Shown here piece after piece: positions 1-6,049 of a stretch of DNA of 8,140 nt. A program made the translations under genes and the position numbers. The DNA comes from Planctomycetota bacterium (GTDB taxonomy: Bacteria; Planctomycetota; UBA8108), in contig JAFGKN010000579.1 in assembly GCA_016928605.1 (NCBI GenBank), positions 1-8,140 on the forward strand, given 5' to 3'. Position 1 is the first letter of the stretch, and every line of letters begins with the position of its first letter. Under the pieces are notes generated by a model. That model did no database searches and was not told the DNA's origin. It saw only the letters and a program-made list of their open reading frames with translations.

Positions 1-1
1 C

Positions 2-73
2 CGTTATATCGCCTCCTTCGCGCGCCTTGCCGGCGAACGAAATGACTCGCTCAAACCCTACAAGCACTTATGA
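2..73 (+). CDS. Possible C-terminal end of a gene entering from the left edge (3' partial)
   Basis: Reading from base 2, the plus strand gives 23 codons, beginning RYIASFARLAGER and ending LKPYKHL, followed by a TGA stop at 71-73. The composition (mixed hydrophobic and charged, no low-complexity run) resembles a real protein end. A plus-strand gene here would be convergent with the RRM gene, leaving a 101-bp gap. I do not recognise the family. With so few codons this could be chance: another plus frame closes at 43-45. The sequence left of the window would settle it. Confidence 0.33.
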   Translation, partial: RYIASFARLAGERNDSLKPYKHL

Positions 74-102
74 AATGGAGCACTAAGGCGGCGAGGAAGG
101 GG

Positions 103-150
103 CGCGGAGAGGTGGCGCTGCTTCACCTCCACCCCCTGCACCCCTCCGCG
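103..150. other. Nested inverted repeats between convergent gene ends (weak terminator candidate)
   Basis: Two overlapping dyads lie here. GAGGTG (109-114) pairs with CACCTC (124-129) across a 9-nt loop. Alternatively CGCGGAG (103-109) pairs with CTCCGCG (144-150). The site is downstream of the RRM stop on the minus strand and of the possible plus-strand gene end. Neither strand has a T-run after the stem, so it does not meet the intrinsic terminator pattern. It may be only a structured 3' region or a chance feature of GC-rich sequence. Confidence 0.25.
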
Positions 151-174
151 ATCACCTCAAGGGGCCGGCCTGTT

Positions 175-501
175 TCAGTAGCGGTCCCGCGGCCGGCCGC
201 CGCCGCGCCCACCGCCGCCGCGTCCGCCTCCGCCGCCGCCGCCGCCTCCTCCTCCAGCACCGCCCGAGCGCGCCTCGTTGATGCGCAGCTCGCGGCCACC
301 GAGATCGTAGCCGTTCAAGGCCTCGATGGCGGCCCTCGCCTGTTCGTCATCCGGCATCTCGACGAACCCGAAACCTCGTGATCGTCCCGTCTCCCGATCG
401 GTGATCACGTTGACGGACTGGACTTCTCCGTGCGCTTCGAAGGCGGCTCGGAGATCATCCTCGGTGGTCTGAAAAGACAGGTTCCCGACGTAGATGTTCA
501 T
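175..501 (-). CDS. Small glycine-rich RRM RNA-binding protein
   Basis: A 108-residue cytoplasmic RNA-binding protein with one RNA recognition motif. RNP2 is IYVGNL (residues 3-8) and RNP1 is RGFGFVEM (42-49). Tyr4, Phe44 and Phe46 are the aromatic residues that stack on single-stranded RNA in this fold. The RRM ends near residue 76. A tail from 79 to 108 is almost entirely Gly with Arg-Gly-Gly-type steps and ends RPRDRY. Length and architecture match the bacterial and cyanobacterial Rbp family, thought to act as RNA chaperones and often cold-inducible. I chose the ATG at 499-501 because the family typically begins MNIYVGNL and because GGAG lies 6 nt upstream. An in-frame ATG at 511-513 would add four residues (MEPF); its GGAGG is 13 nt away, which is rather far. 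The gene stands alone behind a long upstream region containing tandem hairpins. The RNA target is unknown. Confidence 0.93.
   Translation of the reverse strand: MNIYVGNLSFQTTEDDLRAAFEAHGEVQSVNVITDRETGRSRGFGFVEMPDDEQARAAIEALNGYDLGGRELRINEARSGGAGGGGGGGGGGGRGGGGRGGGRPRDRY
193..264 (-). repeat. GGN-type low-complexity tract encoding the Gly-rich tail of the RRM protein
   Basis: The minus strand is a run of near-identical GGN codons (CCN on plus) encoding residues 80-103. It includes 11 consecutive Gly codons interrupted only by two Arg codons further on. The tract is in frame and belongs to the RRM gene. Such sequence is prone to slippage and to assembly error, so the exact Gly count may vary between strains. 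Confidence 0.75.
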
Positions 502-507
502 GAACGG

Positions 508-511
508 CTCC
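508..511 (-). promoter_or_regulatory. Shine-Dalgarno GGAG deciding the RRM start
   Basis: Reading on the minus strand, GGAG is followed by CCGTTC and then the ATG at 501. A 6-nt spacing fits translation from that codon and argues against the upstream ATG at 513, which overlaps this site. Confidence 0.6.
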
Positions 512-544
512 ATCAGGTCGTGGGCACCTCCCGGAACCAGGATC

Positions 545-633
545 CTCGCTTCTAGCGAGATTCACGCGGCCCATCGGCTCCTCCCCGGCATCCGGGAGGA
601 GTCTGGATCTCCCATCGTTCGACGATCGGGAGA
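545..633 (-). promoter_or_regulatory. Three tandem triloop hairpins in the RRM gene leader
   Basis: Three inverted repeats follow one another 44-132 nt upstream of the RRM start. (a) CTCGCT (545-550) and AGCGAG (554-559) form a perfect 6-bp stem with a 3-nt loop. (b) CTCCTCCCCGG (578-588) and CCGGGAGGAG (592-601) form a 10-bp stem with one bulged base and a 3-nt loop. (c) TCTCCCATCGT (608-618) and ACGATCGGGAGA (622-633) form an 11-bp stem with one bulged base and a 3-nt loop. If the gene is transcribed from upstream of 633 these would fold in its 5' leader. On the minus strand, arm (b) contains a GGGGAGGAG purine run. A regulatory role is inference; no known RNA family is recognised. Confidence 0.45.
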
Positions 634-1006
634 CCGAAGAGGAAGTGCAGGGACAAAACACAGAACAGGGGAAAGGCATCAACCGGCAACTATCCCGAGA
701 ATACGACGGATCCCGGCCGGCCGGCGCCTCCGCCGCCTGCCGGATCGGCTCCCGAGGGACCGAGGAATTCCAGGTACGCGCAGGAAGTCCTTCCCGATGC
801 CGACCCAGGCAGTCTCCCCCAAGGCGGAAGCGTTTGCAACAACTTTCGCAGGCGTCCAGCAGCGCCGGGCGGGGCGGCCAGCCGCCTGAGGGAAGACAAC
901 AGCAGAGCCGTCCGCTCCCCAGACTCGGGCGTTTCAGGGCCGCGACGCTCGCTGGAAGGCCGAGATGCAGGCCGCTCCTCGGGACGCGGGACGTCCAGAT
1001 CGAGCC

Positions 1007-1026
1007 GAGCCCTCCTCCGCGGGCTC
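1007..1026 (-). terminator. Hairpin directly after the operon stop codon (weak terminator candidate)
   Basis: GAGCCC (1007-1012) and GGGCTC (1021-1026) form a perfect 6-bp GC-rich stem with an 8-nt loop, starting at the base after the stop codon of the FMN-barrel gene. No T-tract follows on the minus strand, so classical intrinsic termination is not supported. It could stabilise the 3' end of the transcript. Confidence 0.25.
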
Positions 1027-2025
1027 TCATGTGAACGAGTTCAGGGCGCGCATGTAGTTCGCCCGCTCGAAGGCCGAGGGATCGCTCGTCGCACGGTGGC
1101 TCATGCTCCCCCGCAGCTCCTCCAGCGACGCGTACTCGTGCTCCCCCAGCCAGTTTCCGAGGTCCAGCAGGATCTCCCGGACCCGGCCGAGGCCGTTGCG
1201 CAGCAGCGTCGAGCAGACCATCGTGACATCCGCTCCCGCCATCAGGATCTTGATCACGTCCTCCGCGTTGTGAATGCCGCTCGTCGCCGCCAGATTGGCC
1301 CCCACCTTGCCGTAGAGGATGGCGATCCACCGGAGCGGCAGGCGCAGAGATGCGGATGTGCTCAGCTGGAGATTGGGGAAGATCTCGAGGCTCTCGAGGT
1401 CGATATCCGGCTGGTAGAACCGGTTGAACAGCACAAGCGCGTCCGCGCCGTTCTCATCGAGCCGCTTGGCCATGGCGGGAATCGAGCTGAAGAAAGGGCT
1501 CAGCTTCATGGCCACCGGGATCTTCACCTTGGACTTCACGTTCTTGAGGACCTCGACGTACCGGTCCTCGACCTCGCGGCCCGAGGTCGCCGGATCGGTC
1601 GGGATGTAATAGACGTTCAGCTCGAGGCCGTCGGCCCCGGCATCCTCGATCCAGCGGGCGTAGTCGATCCATCCGCCGCTGCTGACGCCGTTGAGGCTTC
1701 CGATCACGGGGATCTCCACCGCCTCCTTGAGCTTCCGGATGTGCTCCAGGTACTCATCCGGCCCCGTGTGGTACTCCTCCGCCTCCGGAAAGTAGCTGAG
1801 GGCTTCGGCGAAGCTCTCCCCGCCGTGCTCCATGAAATGGGCCAGCTCCCGGGCCTCGTGCTCCACCTGCTCCTCGAACAGCGAATGGACCACGACAGCG
1901 GCAACGCCGTTGTCCTCGAGCTGCCGCACCGATCCGACATCCCTGCAGGCAGGACCGGCCGACGGGACGATCGGGTTCTTGAGCTGAAGGCCCATGTAAG
2001 TCGTGGAAAGATCGATCGAGCTCAT
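1027..2025 (-). CDS. Dihydroorotate dehydrogenase-like FMN TIM-barrel protein, partner gene of nifJ
   Basis: A 332-residue cytoplasmic protein with the class 1 dihydroorotate dehydrogenase barrel. Landmarks are LKNPIVPSAGP (15-25), GSLNG (109-113), ELNVYYIPTDP (135-145), MKLSP (173-177), FNRFYQPDID (200-209) and a C-terminal phosphate-binding segment SGIHNAEDV ... GAD (249-266). Compared from memory with Lactococcus PyrDA, the FMN-contacting Asn of ELN (Asn137) and Lys of MKLSP (Lys174) are kept. The catalytic Cys of ELNxSCPN is Tyr140, the Asn of that motif is Pro142, the FMN/orotate Lys is His47, and the NSMGLPN orotate loop is absent. It therefore probably binds FMN but is unlikely to oxidise dihydroorotate. 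The ATG is preceded by AAAGGA at 8-nt spacing. It starts 22 bp after nifJ ends, so the two are surely one operon; genes of this type are, as I recall, repeatedly found beside nifJ in other phyla. The substrate is unknown; a redox accessory role is inference. Confidence 0.92.
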   Translation of the reverse strand: MSSIDLSTTYMGLQLKNPIVPSAGPACRDVGSVRQLEDNGVAAVVVHSLFEEQVEHEARELAHFMEHGGESFAEALSYFPEAEEYHTGPDEYLEHIRKLKEAVEIPVIGSLNGVSSGGWIDYARWIEDAGADGLELNVYYIPTDPATSGREVEDRYVEVLKNVKSKVKIPVAMKLSPFFSSIPAMAKRLDENGADALVLFNRFYQPDIDLESLEIFPNLQLSTSASLRLPLRWIAILYGKVGANLAATSGIHNAEDVIKILMAGADVTMVCSTLLRNGLGRVREILLDLGNWLGEHEYASLEELRGSMSHRATSDPSAFERANYMRALNSFT

Positions 2026-2033
2026 ACGTATCG

Positions 2034-2039
2034 TCCTTT
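2034..2039 (-). promoter_or_regulatory. Shine-Dalgarno AAAGGA of the FMN-barrel gene
   Basis: AAAGGA on the minus strand sits 8 nt before the ATG at 2025, inside the 22-bp space after the nifJ stop. It supports this start and separate re-initiation on a shared transcript. Confidence 0.6.
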
Positions 2040-2047
2040 GCTATCCC

Positions 2048-5000
2048 TCAGTTTCCGTTTCCCTTGTACATCTTCTCGTACAGCTCGGAGAGGCCGGTGA
2101 AGAACTTCCAGCGCGAGTCCACGTTCTTCTGAGCCTGCTGCATGAAGGCCTGCGCCTCCTGCGGGTGCGTCTTCTGCAGCATGCGGAAACGGTTCTCGAG
2201 ATAGGCGTACTCCTCGAACCGCTTCGTAGGCTTGCGGGAATCCAGCTGGAAGGGGCTCTTCCCTTCTTTGACGAGATCCGGGTTGAATCGATAGAGCAGC
2301 CATTGGCCGCTCTGGACAGCGAGCTTCTGGTTGTCCATGCCGGTACGCATGTTGATCCCGTGCGCGATGCAGTGGCTGTAGGCGATGATCAGCGAAGGAC
2401 CTTCGTAGCTCTCCGCCTCGATCAGCGTCCGCACCGTGTGGGCATCGTTGGCACCCAGCGCCACCTGGCCGACGTAGACGTTGCCGTAGGTCATCGCGAG
2501 GAGCCCGAGCTCCTTCTTCTTCGCCGGCTTGCCGGCCGCCGCGAACTTCGCGACGGCTCCGAGCGGGGTGGCCTTCGACATCTGGCCTCCGGTGTTCGAG
2601 TAGACCTCCGTGTCCAGAACCAGAATGTTGATGTCCAACCCCGTTGCGATGACGTGATCTAGGCCGCCATAGCCGATATCGTAGGCCCATCCGTCGCCGC
2701 CGAAGACCCAGATGCTCTTCTTGACGAGAAAGTCCGCCAGGCTCAGCAGCTGCCTGACTTCAGGCTGGTCCTTGTGAGGCTCGAGCTTCTGCCGGAGCAT
2801 CTCCACCCGCAGGCGCTGCTCGTAGATATCGGCCTCGTCCTTCTGGGGGGCCGAGACCAGGGCGCCGGCCAGATCCGCTCCGATCCTGTCGGAGAGCTTC
2901 GTCACGAGCTCCTGCGCGAACTGCCGCTGCTTGAAGTGTGTCATCGCGAAGCCCATGCCGAACTCCGCGTTGTCCTCGAAGAGCGAGTTGGACCACGCCG
3001 GGCCGCGGCCGTCGCGGTTCTTGGTCCAGGGCGTGTTCGGCAGGTTCCCGCAGTAGATCGACGAGCAGCCCGTGGCGTTGCCCACCAGCAGCCGGTCTCC
3101 GAAGAGCTGGCTGACCAGCTTCACGTAGGGCGTCTCGCCGCAGCCCGGGCAGGCGCCGGAGGCCTCGAAGAGGGGCTCCAGGAGCTGCGAGCCGCGGACA
3201 GAGTCGGTCTTGAGCGTCCTTCGATCGAGCTCGGGCAGACCGAGGAAGAACTCGTAGTTGATCCTCTCCGGCTCCCGCAAGGGCATCTGCGGCTCCAGGT
3301 TGATCGCCTTGAGGCGCGTCTCCGCCTTGTTCTTCGCCGGGCAGACGTGGACGCAGACTCCGCAGCCGGTGCAGTCCTCGGGGGCCACCTGGATCGTGAA
3401 CCTGAGCCCCTCGAGCTCCTTCGCCTTCGTTTCGATGGACTTGAAGGTCGGGGGAGCGTCCGAGAGGAGCGCGGAGCCGTAGGCTTTGGCGCGGATCGCC
3501 GCATGGGGGCAGGCGATGACGCACTTGTTGCACTGGATGCAGACCTCCGGATCCCACACCGGGATCTCGAGCGCCACGTTGCGCTTCTCCCAGCGGGCTG
3601 TCCCGGTGGGGAAGGTGCCGTCGATGGGCAGCTTGCTCACCGGGAGGAGGTCGCCGTTGCCCTCGATCATCGGCGCCAGGACATCCTTGACGTACTCCGG
3701 AGCGGCCGGCGAGACGACCGGCTGGCGCTTGATCTTCGATGTGACGGCCGCCTGCACCTTGACCTCGTGAAGATTGGCCAGGGTCTGGTCGACGGCGTTG
3801 AAGTTCATCTTGACGATCTTCTCGCCCTTCTTGCCGTAGGTCTTCTCGATCGCCTTCTTGATCTCGCCGATCGCCTGCTCCGGCGGGATGACCTTGGCGA
3901 TCTGGAAGAAGCAGGTCTGCATGATCGTGTTGATCCGCTGCCCCATTCCGGTCTCGCGAGCCACTTCGTAGGCATCGACGACGAAGAACCGGAGCTTCTT
4001 CTTGATGATGGTCTCCTGCAGCTCCTGCGGGAGCTTGTCCCAGACCTCGTCCGGACCGAAGGGGCTGTTGAGGAGGAAGGTAGCACCCTCGGTGGCGTAC
4101 TTGAGGACGTCGTACTTCTCGAGGAACTGGTACTGGTGAACCCCCACGAAGTTCGCCTTCTTCACCAGGTAGGTCGAGCGGATCGGGCGCGGGCCGAAGC
4201 GCAGGTGAGAGATCGTCATCGAGCCCGACTTCTTGGAGTCGTAGACGAAGTAGCCCTGGGCGTAGTTCTCGGTTTCCTCACCGATGATCTTGATCGAGTT
4301 CTTGTTCGCGCTCACGGTTCCGTCGGCGCCGAGGCCGATGAAGACAGCGCGGTATACGTCGTCGGCCTCGACGCTGAAGTCGTCGTCGTAGTCGAGGCTC
4401 GTATGGGAGACGTCGTCATCGATGCCCACCGTGAAGTGATTCTTTGGGGACTCCTTGGCCAGCTCGTCGAACACGGCCTTGATCATCCCCGGATCGAACT
4501 CCTTGGAGGAGAGGCCGTACCGGCCGCCGATCACCCTCGGCGGTGTGGCGAAGGATGTCCTGCCCGAAGGGGGGCCCTCGAACATCGCGGTGACGACATC
4601 CTCGTACAGCGGCTCGCCGGCGGCTCCGGGCTCCTTGGTGCGGTCGAGGACGGCGATGGACCGGACAGTGGCCGGCAAGGCGGCGATGAAGTGCTCCACC
4701 GAGAAGGGCCGGAAGAGGCGGACCTTGATGACGCCCACCTTCTCCCCTCGCTTGTTGAGGTACTCGACGGTCTCGCCGACGGGCTCCGCCGCAGAGCCCA
4801 TGATGACGATCACTCGCTCGGCATCGGGAACGCCCTCGTAGTCGAAGAGGTTGTACTGGCGTCCGACGATCGACGCGAACCGGTCCATGCACCGCTGGAC
4901 GATCTCCGGTGTCTTCCGATAGAAGGGCGTGTTCGCCTCGCGCGCCTGGAAGAAGACATCGGGGTTCATGGCGGTCCCCCGGAGGACCGGCCGGTCCGGC

Positions 5001-5626
5001 GTGAGAGCCCGCGAGCGGTGCGCCAGGACCAGATCGTCGTCGATCATGGCGCGCAGGTCATCCATGGTCAGCTCTTCGATCTTGGCGACCTCGTGAGATG
5101 TGCGGAACCCGTCGAAGAAGTGGAGGAAGGGCACTCTGGCCTCGATGGTGGAGGCATGGGCGATGAGGGCCGTATCCATCACTTCCTGGACCGAGTTCGA
5201 CGCGAGAATGGCGAAGCCGGTGCTCCGCGCCGCCATCACGTCGGAGTGATCTCCGAAGATCGAGAGCGCATGAGTGGCCAAGGTGCGGGCCGACACGTGG
5301 ATCACCGTCGGGGTCAGCTCGCCGGCGATCTTGAACATGTTCGGCAGCATGAGGAGAAGCCCCTGAGACGCCGTGAACGTGCACGAGAGGGCGCCTGTCT
5401 GGATCGCCCCGTGAACGGCCGCGGCCGCTCCCCCCTCGCTCTGCATCTCGAGGACGAGCGGGATGGTGCCCCACAGGTTCGGCTTCTTCTGGGCTGACCA
5501 GAGATCCGCGAACTCGCCCATGGGCGAGGCCGGCGTGATCGGATAGATCGCGATCACCTCGCTCAGCTTGTGGGCGACGTGGGTCAGCGATTCGTTGCCG
5601 TCAACCGTCACATATCTACGAGCCAT
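2048..5626 (-). CDS. nifJ: Pyruvate:ferredoxin (flavodoxin) oxidoreductase, single-chain
   Basis: A complete 1192-residue homodimer-type PFOR: pyruvate + CoA + oxidised ferredoxin gives acetyl-CoA + CO2 + reduced ferredoxin, in the cytoplasm. Domain I has YPITPASPMGE (28-38), with Thr31, Glu64 and Arg114 (in SAR, 112-114) matching the Desulfovibrio africanus active-site residues at the same numbers. The CoA-binding domain has GLGADGTVSANKN near 431. Two 4Fe-4S clusters are in a ferredoxin domain: Cys696/699/702/706 and Cys752/755/758/762. The C-terminal TPP domain has the proximal cluster ligands Cys826, Cys829, Cys854 and Cys1086, and TPP motifs GDGWAYDIG (from 977) and YSNTGGQ (1009-1015). 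All key residues are present. The ATG at 5624-5626 is preceded by GGGAGGA at 10 nt and fits the family N-terminus. An in-frame GTG at 5710 would add 28 residues that translate the tandem repeat and is rejected. It leads the operon with the FMN-barrel gene. No other nif genes are in view, so a nitrogen-fixation role is not implied. Confidence 0.98.
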   Translation of the reverse strand: MARRYVTVDGNESLTHVAHKLSEVIAIYPITPASPMGEFADLWSAQKKPNLWGTIPLVLEMQSEGGAAAAVHGAIQTGALSCTFTASQGLLLMLPNMFKIAGELTPTVIHVSARTLATHALSIFGDHSDVMAARSTGFAILASNSVQEVMDTALIAHASTIEARVPFLHFFDGFRTSHEVAKIEELTMDDLRAMIDDDLVLAHRSRALTPDRPVLRGTAMNPDVFFQAREANTPFYRKTPEIVQRCMDRFASIVGRQYNLFDYEGVPDAERVIVIMGSAAEPVGETVEYLNKRGEKVGVIKVRLFRPFSVEHFIAALPATVRSIAVLDRTKEPGAAGEPLYEDVVTAMFEGPPSGRTSFATPPRVIGGRYGLSSKEFDPGMIKAVFDELAKESPKNHFTVGIDDDVSHTSLDYDDDFSVEADDVYRAVFIGLGADGTVSANKNSIKIIGEETENYAQGYFVYDSKKSGSMTISHLRFGPRPIRSTYLVKKANFVGVHQYQFLEKYDVLKYATEGATFLLNSPFGPDEVWDKLPQELQETIIKKKLRFFVVDAYEVARETGMGQRINTIMQTCFFQIAKVIPPEQAIGEIKKAIEKTYGKKGEKIVKMNFNAVDQTLANLHEVKVQAAVTSKIKRQPVVSPAAPEYVKDVLAPMIEGNGDLLPVSKLPIDGTFPTGTARWEKRNVALEIPVWDPEVCIQCNKCVIACPHAAIRAKAYGSALLSDAPPTFKSIETKAKELEGLRFTIQVAPEDCTGCGVCVHVCPAKNKAETRLKAINLEPQMPLREPERINYEFFLGLPELDRRTLKTDSVRGSQLLEPLFEASGACPGCGETPYVKLVSQLFGDRLLVGNATGCSSIYCGNLPNTPWTKNRDGRGPAWSNSLFEDNAEFGMGFAMTHFKQRQFAQELVTKLSDRIGADLAGALVSAPQKDEADIYEQRLRVEMLRQKLEPHKDQPEVRQLLSLADFLVKKSIWVFGGDGWAYDIGYGGLDHVIATGLDINILVLDTEVYSNTGGQMSKATPLGAVAKFAAAGKPAKKKELGLLAMTYGNVYVGQVALGANDAHTVRTLIEAESYEGPSLIIAYSHCIAHGINMRTGMDNQKLAVQSGQWLLYRFNPDLVKEGKSPFQLDSRKPTKRFEEYAYLENRFRMLQKTHPQEAQAFMQQAQKNVDSRWKFFTGLSELYEKMYKGNGN

Positions 5627-5636
5627 CTCTGGAAAA

Positions 5637-5643
5637 TCCTCCC
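5637..5643 (-). promoter_or_regulatory. nifJ: Shine-Dalgarno GGGAGGA deciding the nifJ start
   Basis: GGGAGGA on the minus strand is followed by 10 nt and the ATG at 5626. This strong site, together with active-site numbering matching characterised PFOR, fixes the start and rules out the upstream GTG. Confidence 0.7.
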
Positions 5644-5667
5644 TTGTGGGATCCGTCCTGGTCCAAA

Positions 5668-5690
5668 TCGGTATCTCGGTATCTCGGTAT
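5668..5690 (-). repeat. Three-copy 8-bp tandem repeat upstream of nifJ
   Basis: On the minus strand the unit ATACCGAG occurs twice and is followed by a third ATACCGA, head to tail with an exact 8-bp period. The repeat ends 41 nt before the nifJ ATG, upstream of its Shine-Dalgarno. It lies where a leader or core promoter would be. It could be iterated operator half-sites or simple slippage; nothing in the window encodes a matching regulator. Confidence 0.7.
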
Positions 5691-5788
5691 GAGCAAAGCG
5701 CGTACCGCACGAGAGCGCAAGCACCCCCCGCGGCGCCCTCGGCTGGAAGTCCCCCGCCTGCGACACGCGCCGGTATAGGCTATCCAGG

Positions 5789-5898
5789 TTTCGCGATCCG
5801 CAAAGAGGAGATTCGCAAAAAAGTCATGAAATCCCTGGAGCGCCTCGACCGAGATTCAAGCACGATTCGCGAGCGCCGTCCATCGCGAAAAAATCGCG
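5789..5898. promoter_or_regulatory. Cluster of TCGC(G)A-type short dyads
   Basis: Within 110 bp the plus strand has TTTCGCGATCCGCAAA (5789-5804, partial dyad TTT-GATC-AAA), ATTCGCAAAA (from 5811), GATTCGCGAGC (from 5864) and CGCGA-A5-TCGCG (5884-5898, a perfect 5-bp dyad around an A run). The elements sit 160-270 bp upstream of nifJ. A regulator-binding cluster is possible, but the similarity is loose and no promoter was identified. Confidence 0.25.
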
Positions 5899-6049
5899 GC
5901 CGCCGCCCATTTTTCCGCGGTGTCCGCCCCCTGCAATCCGCTCGTCCGCCCCGGCGCCGCGGGACTTCGCGCTCACGGCCATCCCGCGGGCTTCCCAGCC
6001 GCTCGAAGGTCTTCCGCGAGCCCCGAGCGAACGAGAGCAGCGGCTCCCG

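Larger units (their letters stand above)
502..1026 (-). other. Gene-free upstream region of the RRM gene / downstream of the nifJ operon
   Basis: This 525-bp stretch contains no reading frame with recognisable protein character. Several frames are open on both strands, as expected at this GC content, but they read as Arg/Pro/Ser/Gly-rich shadow peptides and start at weak codons. The part nearest the RRM start (545-633) holds three hairpins, listed separately. From about 645 to 690 the plus strand is purine/A-rich, so the minus transcript would be pyrimidine-rich. I could not find a convincing sigma-70 or sigma-54 promoter by eye. The far end, next to 1026, holds a hairpin after the operon stop. 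Confidence 0.6.
5627..6049. other. Gene-free region between nifJ (minus) and the dockerin-like frame (plus)
   Basis: This 423-bp stretch holds the nifJ leader and presumably its promoter. It contains the ribosome-binding site (5637-5643), the 8-bp tandem repeat (5668-5690), and an A/T-richer part (about 5789-5900) with several TCGCGA-like dyads. On the minus strand TATACC (in GCCTATACCGG, about 5770-5780) resembles a -10 box, but I see no good -35 at the right distance, so I do not call a promoter. The plus frame leading into 6050 stays open through much of this stretch without an ATG and does not look like protein; it may include decayed upstream coding sequence. Confidence 0.55.

Noticed and set aside
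868..890. GGCGG/CCGCC inverted repeat as a terminator
   Set aside because: It is a 5-bp stem in very GC-rich sequence with no T-tract, more than 130 bp past the operon stop; likely chance.
455..1330. A 291-codon minus-strand frame crossing the RRM upstream gap
   Set aside because: It overlaps two better genes in other frames, has low-information Arg/Gly/Ser composition and no recognisable domain.
1027..2025. Annotating the barrel gene as pyrD
   Set aside because: The catalytic Cys/Ser, the orotate-binding Asn loop and the FMN/orotate Lys are not conserved, and the operon partner is nifJ rather than pyrimidine genes.
1096..2100. A 334-codon plus-strand frame opposite the FMN-barrel gene
   Set aside because: It is the antisense shadow of a recognisable barrel protein, with no family features of its own.
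2774..5497. A 907-codon open frame on the plus strand opposite nifJ
   Set aside because: It is Leu/Arg/Asp/Val-rich antisense translation of a verified nifJ with every catalytic and cluster residue present; long antisense frames are expected at this GC content.
2048..5626. A nitrogen-fixation locus
   Set aside because: nifJ-type PFOR is common in fermentative and anaerobic metabolism, no other nif gene is present and no sigma-54 promoter pattern was found upstream.
5627..5710. An N-terminal extension of NifJ from a GTG at 5710
   Set aside because: It would translate the 8-bp tandem repeat, lacks a good ribosome-binding site, and would shift the Thr31/Glu64/Arg114 numbering that matches characterised PFOR from the ATG at 5626.
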